Source of the DNA: Casimicrobiaceae bacterium
GTDB lineage: Bacteria > Pseudomonadota > Gammaproteobacteria > Burkholderiales > Casimicrobiaceae
Reading direction: 5' to 3'
Assembly: GCA_955652025.1 (NCBI GenBank)
Contig: CATPAO010000337.1
Coordinates: 1 to 9,058 of the forward strand
DNA length: 9,058 nt
Below, piece by piece: positions 1 through 6,745 of the stretch. Under the pieces are notes generated by a model, which did no database searches, had not been told where the DNA came from, and saw only the letters and a list, made by a program, of their open reading frames with translations. The stretch's first letter is position 1, and each line of letters begins with the position of its first letter. The translations under genes and the position numbers were made by a program.

Positions 1-26
1 CGACCGCCGATGATTGGCCTGCACGA

Positions 27-280
27 CGCTGGACATAGTCGGCAGTCCTGCTTCTTGATCAGTGAGGCGACGAACGCGTCGAGATGTACCGTCAACGGAC
101 CGACGGCGCAGCGAACGAGCAAACCAGCACTGTCGTAGGATTGTTGCTATATAGATGTTCTCTCCGCAGGCGGAAGTGCCTGGCAAGAAGGATTGCTATG
201 TCCAGCGCGGTGGGCGTCAACCCGCGACAGCTCAGGCGGCACGGCAACGTCGGGACATAGTCCGGCACGGGAGATAGTCG
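27..280. repeat. ACATAGTC-type repeats beside the recombinase remnant
   Basis: CGCTGGACATAG occurs at about 27-38 and again inverted at about 197-208. GGACATAGTC occurs at about 31-40 and about 254-263. The latter copy extends to GGACATAGTCC, a palindrome of GGAC/GTCC around ATA. A weaker GAGATAGTC lies near 270. They sit at and just beyond the 3' end of the broken recombinase, so they could be recombinase binding or crossover sites. That role is inference; only the repeats are seen. Confidence 0.45.
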
Positions 281-490
281 AGCTTCGTGTGCCCGAGCAG
301 TAGCTGAACGGCACCGAGATTTCTGGTTCGTCGGTAGATCAACGTGGCTCTCGTGCAATGCAGCGAATGCGTGCCGCAGGCCGCCGGGTCCAGTCCGATC
401 GACGCGACACGATGCGACGATTCGGGAGTACTGAGTTTGCGATCGACTTGCCTAGTGCCCATGCTCACGCGCGCGTGCGGAACGCATATC
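190..490 (-). pseudogene. Tyrosine recombinase (phage integrase family), C-terminal remnant
   Basis: The minus strand at about 468-275 reads GTRQ, then VASIGLDPAACGTHSL, ATLIYRRTRNLGAVQ and LLLGHTKLD. This is the catalytic C-terminus of a common proteobacterial site-specific recombinase family that cuts and rejoins DNA through a tyrosine. The copy is dead. In box II (HSLRRT in the family) the catalytic Arg has become His and the next Arg Cys, giving HSLHCT (His at 367-369, lost Arg at 358-360). After LGHTKLD the frame is lost, and the VRYLG segment with the nucleophilic tyrosine is not recognisable. A trace of the usual VDDALDIA tail survives out of frame near 195-222. Between TRQ and VASIG about 17 extra bases appear to be inserted, because the family's QYxRIV reading resumes in another frame. 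No N-terminal half is present. The family assignment is firm from the motifs; the exact ends are approximate. Confidence 0.8.
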
Positions 491-583
491 GCTACGAAGG
501 CGCTTCTTTCCCGCGCGGCTGGGCCAGGTGCGGCGTTTCATAGCGCGGACTCGCCAGAGTCTCCTCGACTCCGCTGACGCGTC

Positions 584-1585
584 TCAGAACCGAGTCGCCA
601 CCCCCGCGTAAAAGGTTCGCCGCGACGCGTACTGCGGCGCGCCGACACCGACCCCAGTCCCGTCGCGCAATAGATAGCTCGCGTCGAACAGATTGATGAC
701 GGCGAGTCGTCCCTCGACCGCACCGGCAGGGGTTGCTTTCCACAAGTGCGTGAGCGCGAGGTTCATCTGCGCGTAGCTCGGCAACTTGCCGGAGTTGGGC
801 GGCGCTCCATCGGGGGTGCGTCGTAGGCCGCTTCCATAGAGCAGATCGCCGCTGATTCGCGTGTCACCGAAGCGGCGCGACACACCGCCCGTGATCGAAT
901 AGCGTTGATCGTGGTCCAGATAGATGTAATGGTCGGCGATATAGGCGAGCACATCGGCGCGGAACAGCGACTGGCCCGACACGATGTCCTTACCCTTGGC
1001 CCTCCCAACGGCAAAATTCAGGTAGGCGCTCCAAAGGGTATCGGTATACGTGCTCGACACCTCCACGCCCTCTGCGTAACCCTTCGCATAGTTGAACGGG
1101 GTCAGGATCAGCGCCTGGCCGAATTGCCCCTCGTCGAGGAGATTGGTGATTTGCTTGTAATACGCATCCAGCCCTACCGTCAGTCCGGGCGTGATGGCAT
1201 GGGTGATGCCGACATCGTAGTAATTCGTGCGTTCCGCGCGCACGGGATCGGATACCGGTATCTCCGGGGCATTCGTCGTATGGGCATAGAGATCGATCGA
1301 CGACTGCGCCACCAACTCCTGCGGCGGAGGCGTAAAGTAACGTGAGTAGCCGGCGTGCACCGCCGTCGCGGCGGTTACCTTCCACAAAGCGTTCACGCGC
1401 GGGCTCCATTGCTGCTCGCGGGTGAACGCGGCGACGCGATCGAAGCGAAGACCGTAGTTCAGGGTGAATGTGGGTGCCAGCCGCCATTCGTCCTGGACGT
1501 ATAGGCTATAGAGATTGCCGGTCTTGCTGCTGTCGTCGACGATGTAGATCGGGTCGGGCGATGCCTGATTGCCCAGGTCGTCTGT
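584..1585 (-). pseudogene. TonB-dependent receptor, C-terminal barrel fragment (5'-truncated)
   Basis: One open frame of 333 codons encodes the C-terminal half of an outer-membrane TonB-dependent receptor, a family that imports siderophores, cobalamin or other scarce ligands using TonB energy. Visible features are alternating beta-strand patterns (NLYSLYVQDEWRL, TLNYGLRFDRVAAF, ERTNYYDVGITHAITPGLTV, DAYYKQI), a late GRLAVINLFDASYLLRDGTG segment, and the terminal strand ending in FYAGVATRF. The final Phe is the usual C-terminal signal for outer-membrane assembly. The signal peptide, plug domain and early strands are absent: the frame meets a stop at 1586-1588, and sequence from another gene follows. 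Family members are usually 650-800 residues, so about half is missing. A GTG at 1396 opens a 270-residue reading, but homology clearly continues upstream of it. The ligand cannot be told. It is probably not functional. Confidence 0.85.
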
Positions 1586-1586
1586 T

Positions 1587-1740
1587 CACATCGTTCATGC
1601 CCGCAACGGCCAGGGCAACGATGGGATTCGGCTGCGCAATAGCCGGGGTCTGGACGGCGGACCAAAGCTCGTCCTGTGGTTTTGCTTCCGAGGATGCGCA
1701 GACGGAGCGCACCAGCGTATTGACGGCGCTGTGGCCACTC
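1587..1740 (-). pseudogene. Fragment resembling a DUF4239 / bestrophin-like membrane protein
   Basis: In a different minus frame from the adjoining receptor fragment, this stretch reads DELWSAVQTPAIAQPNPIVA and then LAVAGMNDV. From memory this matches the late part of DUF4239-type membrane proteins, where a helix rich in Leu-Trp and Pro-Ile-Val leads into GMNDVLNSQ before the final membrane segments. The match stops at GMNDV (1587-1598), exactly where the TonB-receptor frame begins, so the LNSQ continuation and membrane helices are gone. No start codon or upstream part of this family is evident, because the intact permease gene begins nearby on the other strand. It appears to be a decayed gene scrap of about 50 codons. 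The family call rests on a short remembered motif and is moderate. Confidence 0.5.
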
Positions 1741-1787
1741 TGAACTAGCCGCGTGGGGTAACATCCAAAAAATTTCCCGACGCGAAG

Positions 1788-2912
1788 ATGGAACAGGACC
1801 TCCGACGCGACCTCACCCGCACCGTCCTCGCGGTTCTCATCATCGGTGGGCTCATCGCCGCCTCGCTCTGGATCGTGCGGCCTTTCCTCGCGGCGACGAT
1901 CTGGTCCGCGATGATCGTCGTGACTACGTGGCCGGTCCTGCGCATGCTCCAGGCGCGTCTGTGGGGCAAGCGCTGGCTCGCTACTACCGTCATGACGGCG
2001 GCACTGCTGCTCATCTTCATCATACCGCTCTCCGCTGCGATCGGGACGATTGTCGCCAACGCCGGCGAGATTGTCGACTGGGCCCATCGGCTTTCCGATG
2101 TGAAGCTTCCGCAACCGCCCGAGTTCGTCGAGAAGATTCCGATCCTCGGCGAAAAGACAGCGAACCTTTGGCGCGAATACGCTGACAAGGGGCCGGAAGA
2201 ACTCGCGGAAATTGTCAGACCTTACGCGAGTCGCGTCACGAGCTGGTTCGTAGCAGAGGTCGGGAACTTCGGTCTGGTGGCCTTACAGTTCCTCCTCACC
2301 GTCGTCATTTCCGCGATCCTCTATATGACCGGCGAGGGTGCGGCCCGCTGGGTGCGCCGTTTCGGCCGGCGCCTGGCGGGCGAACGCGGCGAGCAGGTCG
2401 TGCGCCTCGCCGGCCAGGCGATCCGTGGAGTGGCGCTCGGCGTCGTGGTCACAGCGTTCGTGCAATCGGTGCTGGGCGGCATCGGTCTTGCGATCGCCGG
2501 CGTGCCGTTTGCGACCGTGCTAACGGCGGTGATGTTCATGCTGGCGCTCGCGCAGATCGGCCCGCTGCCGGTGCTCCTCGGCGCAGTCGCCTGGCTATGG
2601 TGGCAAGGCAACACGGGCTGGTTCGTCGCGCTGCTCATATGGACGATCGTCGTGGGGAGTCTCGACAACATCCTGCGCCCAATTCTGATCAGGAAGGGCG
2701 CGGATTTGCCGTTGCTGCTTATCTTCGCGGGAGTCATCGGAGGATTGTTTGCGTTCGGTCTGCTCGGGCTGTTTGTCGGCCCGGTGCTCCTCGCGGTCGC
2801 CTATACGCTGCTCGACGCATGGGTGTCGGAGGCGCCCGACGTCGACATGCCTACGGCCACGGCGACGGCACAGCCCGTGCACTCGCCACCGTCCGATGTG
2901 GAAAAAGGCTGA
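1788..2912 (+). CDS. ydiK: AI-2E family transporter, YdiK-like
   Basis: This 374-residue integral inner-membrane protein of the AI-2E/PerM (UPF0118) superfamily closely resembles E. coli YdiK (about 370 residues). Shared features in order: an N-terminal helix pair with SLWIVRPFL (26-34) and TTWPVLRMLQ (46-55); a third hydrophobic stretch at 65-90; a soluble loop with IPILGEKTANLW (117-128) and RPY...TSWFV (144-155); then GQAIRGVALGVVVTAFVQSV (209-228), GGIGLAIAGVPFAT (230-243), QIGPLPVLL (256-264), a WLWWQGNTGW aromatic patch (269-278), DNILRPILIRKGADLPL (293-309) and the terminal GVIGGLFAFGLLGLFVGPVLLAV (315-337). The tail after residue 348 is polar and Pro/Thr-rich. Some superfamily members move autoinducer-2 or act as ion antiporters; the substrate of the YdiK branch is not established. 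The gene appears complete. ATG 1788 gives the expected N-terminus, though only a weak purine stretch precedes it. Its neighbours are unrelated, so it is probably monocistronic. Confidence 0.9.
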   Translation: MEQDLRRDLTRTVLAVLIIGGLIAASLWIVRPFLAATIWSAMIVVTTWPVLRMLQARLWGKRWLATTVMTAALLLIFIIPLSAAIGTIVANAGEIVDWAHRLSDVKLPQPPEFVEKIPILGEKTANLWREYADKGPEELAEIVRPYASRVTSWFVAEVGNFGLVALQFLLTVVISAILYMTGEGAARWVRRFGRRLAGERGEQVVRLAGQAIRGVALGVVVTAFVQSVLGGIGLAIAGVPFATVLTAVMFMLALAQIGPLPVLLGAVAWLWWQGNTGWFVALLIWTIVVGSLDNILRPILIRKGADLPLLLIFAGVIGGLFAFGLLGLFVGPVLLAVAYTLLDAWVSEAPDVDMPTATATAQPVHSPPSDVEKG

Positions 2913-3091
2913 TCATTGTGTGAACCTGCTTCCGGATGCCGGGAACACTCATCCCGCAGTCCTAGCGGCTCCTCGCCGCGATCCCCACCCTCGGGCGTAA
3001 TCCAGCATTTCGGTTTGCCACCTACAGAGGGCGTAGCGGTTCTCCTACAGAACGCGGAACCTCGCGCGTCCTTTAATACCGTGTCCGCCGA
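2913..3091. other. Intergenic region with a small inverted repeat
   Basis: No gene is seen between the permease and the receiver-domain gene. Near 3039-3054 lies GTTCT-CCTAC-AGAAC, a perfect 5-bp inverted repeat, and CCTACAGA occurs twice within about 30 bases (about 3022 and 3044). TTTAATACC near 3072-3080 could be part of a -10 region for the downstream gene, but no convincing -35 partner is visible. There is no T-rich terminator after the permease. Confidence 0.35.
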
Positions 3092-3100
3092 TTGGGCACA

Positions 3101-3523
3101 ATGGGCAAGTCAATGGAGCCTCACGACCATCACGTCAGTGTCTATCTGGTGGAGGACTCGCCGATAGTTCTCCGTGGTCTGACCGAGCTTATTGAGGCCG
3201 CAGGCGCAGCAACCGTCGTCGGACATGCGGACACAGCCTCGGCCGCCATTGCTGATATTGCCGCGCTGCATCCCGACGCAGTAACCGTTGACATTACATT
3301 GAAGGGCGGAAACGGCTTCGATGTCTTGAAGACAATCGCAATCAACAGCGAAGACCACCCGCCGCTCCGCATCGTGCTCACCAACTACACGTTCGCCTCT
3401 TACCGAGATGCCGCACACCGACTCGGTGCGGACTACTTCTTTGACAAGGCCAAGCAAATCCCAGAAGTGCTTACGGTCTTGGAGTCCTTGAACGCAAATC
3501 GTCAGGGCGCAATCGCAGCATAG
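3101..3523 (+). CDS. Stand-alone response regulator receiver (CheY-like) protein
   Basis: This is a single receiver domain of about 140 residues that accepts phosphate from a histidine kinase or phosphotransfer protein. Numbering from TTG 3092, the acidic pair Glu21-Asp22 lies in YLVEDSP, the phospho-acceptor Asp67 in AVTVDITLKGGNGFDVL, the switch Thr97 in IVLTN, and the conserved Lys119 in YFFDKAKQ. All catalytic positions are therefore present. The protein ends about 20 residues after the last helix, so no DNA-binding or enzymatic output domain is fused; it must act by protein contact or as a phosphate relay. No histidine kinase lies within the window. Possible starts are TTG 3092, ATG 3101 and ATG 3113; none has a good Shine-Dalgarno sequence and all leave the domain whole. 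Its 3' end overlaps the convergent NERD frame by about 53 bases, which suggests that the tail of the NERD frame is not real coding. Confidence 0.85.
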   Translation: MGKSMEPHDHHVSVYLVEDSPIVLRGLTELIEAAGAATVVGHADTASAAIADIAALHPDAVTVDITLKGGNGFDVLKTIAINSEDHPPLRIVLTNYTFASYRDAAHRLGADYFFDKAKQIPEVLTVLESLNANRQGAIAA

Positions 3524-4278
3524 CGGCTCCTCCGCGTTTGACGCTGCTTTCGCCTGAAGCCCAAGTCCTTACTGTCTCCGTTCCGCTTGCCGCTTCTGGT
3601 AGCCGCGCTCTTGTACCTGCTAGAACTGCCTTCTTATCCTCTGCATGTGGCTCATTAAGGAAATATCCGGGCACCATGTCGATTAGACATTGCACGAGTT
3701 CGTTGCCGCGCGGGTTACTTGCTAGAACCTCAAACGGAACTATTAGTACTCCGCGTTTGAAGAGCATTTCGGTTCCGTGTCTGGCAAGCGCTAGCTCTAG
3801 CCACCCCCATTCCACTGCAACTTTGCCGGTTATCTGCTTGGAGCGTGCTTTCGTCTCGACCGCGAACACTCCGCTGGAAGCAACGATAACGTGGTCGATA
3901 TTGAAATGTTCCGCCGGAAAGTCGTGGTAAACACAGCATCCTTTTTGCATCAGTTGATTAAGTTCCTGGCCGATCGCCATTTCTCCGTCTAACGCCAAGT
4001 AAAGCGATCGTCGGCGCTGAAGCACCTTCAATAGCTTCGTCAATAGGTACGTCAACGCGGCACCGATGCCTATGCCGAGTCAAATTGCCGGCAATGTGAA
4101 TAACTCTGCGCCGAAGTTGGAGTGAGTCGCCCGGGTTACGCAGCAAATTGCGCGCAAGAGGGGACCGTCGTCGAGCGTTTTCTCGCTTCAACCACCAGAT
4201 CATCACCCATAACAATGCCGCCACCAATCCGAAGACCGCGAGGAAACCGATCAACCACAAGAGACTGGCGAACATCAA
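3471..4278 (-). pseudogene. Membrane-anchored NERD (nuclease-related) domain protein, frameshifted
   Basis: The 5' part (ATG 4275, or TTG 4278) encodes a membrane segment, FASLLWLIGFLAVFGLVAAL, then a basic loop and LLRNPGDSLQ. At about 4100-4115 the homologous reading shifts by one frame to ELFTLPAI, meets a TGA stop at 4080-4082, and continues as LGIGIGAALTYLLTKLL (a second membrane segment) into QRRRSLYLALDGEMAIGQEL. That starts the NERD domain: HDFPAEHFNIDHVIV then GVFAVETKAR, with Asp (3894-3896) and the ExK pair forming the D-ExK metal site of the restriction-endonuclease-like fold. NERD proteins are thought to cut or process DNA; many have such N-terminal membrane helices. Beyond about residue 85 of the second frame I cannot match the family, and the frame's end overlaps the convergent receiver gene. 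One frameshift plus one stop indicate a pseudogene, unless the indel is a sequencing error. Confidence 0.75.
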
Positions 4279-4279
4279 C

Positions 4280-4473
4280 GTGTGTCACAAGGCGGCAAGA
4301 GTGTTCAGCGGCGCAGCGATAGCCTCGATCACGTCGATCGCCAGCGGCTTCGCCCCATTCATGCGCGGCGATGAGCACGACGGCGAGCGGCACGACGCCG
4401 GACGCGCGGTGGCAGCATTAAACAAGCGCCACCAACAGCGGGATACTCCATGTCGCTCCATGGTTTATCTATG
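4280..4473. other. Spacer between fic and NERD genes, no recognised gene
   Basis: No family is recognised. On the minus strand short hydrophobic runs (WSIPLLVALV before a stop, and VPLAVVLIAA in another frame) hint at a decayed small membrane protein, and a 58-codon open frame ends just before the NERD gene. None of this is strong enough to call a gene. Confidence 0.3.
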
Positions 4474-5660
4474 TCAAATACTCGGTAGCACCCCGAGTGC
4501 AGCCGGTTCCTCAAAGAGCTCAAGATAGGCGGCGAACCGAAAAACCCGGTTACGTTGTTTACCAGTCGTCTCGCGCACCAGTTTCGCGCTTTCCAACTTC
4601 GAAATGGCGCCAGCTGCGGTGTTGTATGAAACATCGAGGTGTTTCTGCGCCATCTGAATGTCCGTCAATGGATGCCCGAACAGAAATTCAATGAGCTTCA
4701 GCTCCGTTGAACCCAGCGAGCTTGCGGTCCGAATTGCTTGCTCACGAAAGGCGATGACCTTCTTCGCTGTTTCGACTGCTTCAAGGGCGGTCTGTTCGAC
4801 CCCTTTAAGGAGGAACTTGGTCCAACCTTCCCAATCGCCATTTTTCCGCACTGCCGTCAGGCGATCGTAGTATTCAAGGCGGTGCGCTTTGAGGTAGAGG
4901 CTCAAATACAGCAATGGTTGAGACAACACGCGCCGCTCGTGTAGCAATAGCGCAATGAGCAATCGTCCGATCCTGCCATTGCCATCCGGGAAAGGATGGA
5001 TCGTTTCGAATTGCGCATGCACGAGTGCGCACTCGATAATGACTGGATGATGCGCTCGCTCCGGGTGCTCGCTCCTCTAATGCAGGAATTTCTCGAAATT
5101 ATCCAGCGCGTTGTTCATTTCAGGAACAGGCGGCGGAACGAATGTCGCGTTCGCAAGACTGGCTCCCTGCGGGCCGATCCAATTTTGCGTAACACGAAAG
5201 TCGCCGGGAGCTCTTCGGTCTCCGCGGAAACCGTGCATGAGTTCAGCGTGGATTTCCCTAATCAGCCGAAGACAAAGTGGGAGCTCGGCAAGGCGCCGGA
5301 TACCATGATTCAGCGCGCGGACGTAATTGACGACTTCTCCAGTGTCGTGAAGTCGCTTTCCTTCCGAAGGTTGCTCCCCTTCTTCAAATCGAATGACCTC
5401 ATCGAGTGTTGAATCGATTCCTTCGATCTGGGAGCTGAGCAGCGCTTCCTTGCGCACATACATCCCGACGAAGAGATCGGGGTTTGGAAGGAGTGTCGCG
5501 ATGCCGTCCAGCTTTCCTAAGGCTTGGTCAGCGCGGGAAAGCAGACTGATTGTCTCCCCATCCAGTTCGGAGGACTTGGTGGAAGTGGGGCAGGAACGTA
5601 CGCCAGATAACCCGTGGCTTGTGGGATTGTCCGGCCCGCCTTGGATTGCATCGCTTCCAT
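4474..5660 (-). pseudogene. fic: Fic family AMP-transferase-like protein with winged helix, two lesions
   Basis: The whole architecture of a roughly 395-residue Fic protein can be read. ATG 5660 opens MEAMQSKAGRTIPQATGYLA and then YVPAPLPPSPP. Near 5566-5570 one base seems deleted (CCGAACTG for CCGGAACTG) and the frame moves to ELDGETISLLSRADQALGKL. The N-terminal domain carries SSQIEG, the (S/T)xxxE(G/N) inhibitory motif of class II Fic proteins, in which the Glu blocks ATP binding. An amber TAG at 5077-5079 interrupts the frame in FEKFLH-x-RSEH, where a GAG-to-TAG change is the likely origin. The same frame then continues through the intact catalytic motif HPFPDGNGRIGR (4963-4998) and a C-terminal winged helix (STELKLIEFLFGHPLTDIQM to LVRETTGKQRNRVFRF). 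Intact relatives attach AMP to Ser/Thr/Tyr of target proteins. TAG readthrough would restore the core, but the frameshift would still remove the N-terminus. Upstream boxes suggest former autoregulation. Confidence 0.85.
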
Positions 5661-5682
5661 AATCTCAATTAATGGTCATGTT

Positions 5683-5810
5683 TTGAAATAAAGGCGAGTT
5701 TTAGCGGTCGCTATTTCAAGCTACCACAGCTTCCTTGGTCCCCGTATGCAGTTATTTCACAATATGCACAAAAATTGAAATAACATCTCCACACACCCCT
5801 TCTTATTTCG
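5683..5810. promoter_or_regulatory. Array of five TATTTC/GAAATA boxes upstream of fic
   Basis: TGAAATA lies at 5684-5690, TATTTCA at 5712-5718, TATTTCA at 5753-5759, TGAAATA at 5776-5782 and TATTTC at 5804-5809. The first two form a perfect 8-bp inverted pair (TTGAAATA/TATTTCAA); the fourth and fifth form a second pair with the same 28-base offset. The third and fourth form a 9-bp inverted repeat, GTTATTTCA/TGAAATAAC, with 16 bases between. The array starts 23 bases upstream of the fic start codon in a locally AT-rich patch, as expected of operators overlapping a promoter. Binding by the Fic winged helix is inference. Confidence 0.55.
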
Positions 5811-5995
5811 CCAGCCTGCACTTGGCGGCGGAGTTGCGAGCACTGTAGCCCGCAACGTAACCAAAACCGAAGCCGCGACTCGACGAGCTGGCGTCAAGGC
5901 GGGCAGCATCAACTTGCGATACGTCGTCATTTAGCCCCACTTGCCGCGACGATAAACAAGGCAGCTAAACGGGGCACCGACCCATGGAGTCGACG
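5811..5995. other. Divergent spacer, weak inverted repeat TTTAGC/GCTAAA
   Basis: No gene is seen. TTTAGC at 5930-5935 and GCTAAA at 5964-5969 form a 6-bp inverted repeat shortly before the plus-strand start. It might be an operator, but a repeat of this length is also expected by chance. GGAG at 5986-5989 is a likely ribosome-binding site for ATG 5996, six bases downstream, and favours that start over the in-frame ATG at 5984. Confidence 0.35.
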
Positions 5996-6540
5996 ATGAC
6001 CCTTCACGTCGTACCGCCCGTTCCCGCAGTCTCTGGCATCGATCTGGCATACCGCCGACGCACCTATTTCGGCCCGCTTCCCCTGAAAACCCACCCGCTG
6101 GCGCATGTTACGGGGCACGAGCCGCGAATTGTTGCGCGCCCGGCTTGCTACGGGCGAAGCGGTCTGCCAGCCGATCTGTTCGCAAGCACGTTGGCCGACG
6201 ATGTCCGCGAGGCCATCGGTCGCATTCCTCCAGCCCCGATGGCGGTGAGTATTTACCGCCGCTCGAAGAGAACGAAATCGAGATCGCTCGCATCTCGCTC
6301 GAGTCGACCACGGCGGATCAGATCAGCGTGCGAGCGCAGCGCCTCCCAGTCGGCATCGCCTACGCATCGTTGACGAATACGGCGAGAGCAGCCCGGACTA
6401 TGAGTGCCATCCCAGTGGATCACAGTTGCCGCTGACACTCGCGGAACTCATCTGCGTGATCGATGGCGGGCTGCCCGATGGCGGGGCAGCGCTGTCACAC
6501 CTTTACTGGAATGCCGAGAACGGCGCCGTCCCGGCTGAAC
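5996..6540 (+). pseudogene. Uncharacterised protein family member, multiple frameshifts
   Basis: ATG 5996, with GGAG six bases upstream, opens MTLHVVPPVPAVSG, then TYFGPLPLKTHPLAHVTGHE and LFASTLADDVREAIGRI. At about 6238-6243 a missing G (ATGGCGG for ATGGGCGG) moves the homologous reading to GGEYLPPLEENEIEIARISL and STTADQISVRA. Near 6361-6365 a missing C moves it again, to RIVDEYGESSPDYE and LPLTLAELICVIDGG...ALSHLYWNAENGA. A local out-of-frame patch near 6135-6165 (ARLLATGEA in another frame) may be a compensated indel pair. Joined, the pieces resemble a small uncharacterised protein family marked by a GGEYLPxL, EIARIxLxSTT, VDEY and PLTLxELI pattern. I recall the pattern but no established function. 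It is soluble-looking, with no signal peptide. The recognisable part ends near 6540. It lies divergently from fic, which may indicate a shared promoter region but not a shared role. Confidence 0.65.
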
Positions 6541-6745
6541 TGCGGCCTCAATCGATGGGAGCCGGTCGCGGTGCAGGCCGGCAAGCACTGGTTCGGCTGG
6601 CGGGATATCTACCAGACGCAATTGCGCCTAATGCCCGAGGAGAGGCTGAAAGAGTTTTTGCGTCTTCAGCCGCGCGATGATCCGCAAAGCGCGAAAGCAA
6701 ATTACGAGCAGTTCACCCAAATGTTTGTAAGCGCTCATCCCTCCT
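6541..6745 (+). other. Coding-like fragment, unassigned
   Basis: In a plus frame different from the end of the preceding pseudogene the sequence reads AGKHWFGWRDIYQTQLRLMP, then EERLKEFLRLQPRDDPQSAK and ANYEQFTQMF. The residue mix (aromatic/charged helix pattern, few Ser/Arg runs) looks like genuine protein rather than a shadow frame. I do not recognise the family. It may be the shifted C-terminus of the upstream pseudogene or a scrap of another gene. The frame stays open to 6885, but from about 6740 it becomes Ser/Pro/Arg-rich and non-protein-like. Confidence 0.4.

Noticed and set aside
232..468. Treating the recombinase frame as an intact small gene
   Set aside because: It lacks the N-terminal half, the box II arginine and the tyrosine segment.
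905..1345. Plus-strand 146-codon frame
   Set aside because: It is antisense to the TonB-receptor fragment, whose strand pattern and C-terminal Phe are convincing.
1506..2114. Long minus-strand frame opposite the permease gene
   Set aside because: Apart from the DUF4239-like scrap at 1587-1740 it is Arg/Asp/Glu/His-rich antisense shadow of the permease gene.
3532..3765. CTCCGCGTTTGA occurring twice as a possible element boundary
   Set aside because: It is a single 12-base match inside the doubtful tail of the NERD frame with no flanking structure; it could be chance.
4481..4497. CTCGG...CCGAG hairpin as a terminator for fic
   Set aside because: The stem is short, lies inside the coding end and has no T-run after it.
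5077..5463. Calling two separate fic genes (N-terminal and C-terminal parts)
   Set aside because: Both parts are in the same frame, separated only by a TAG, and homology is continuous across it.
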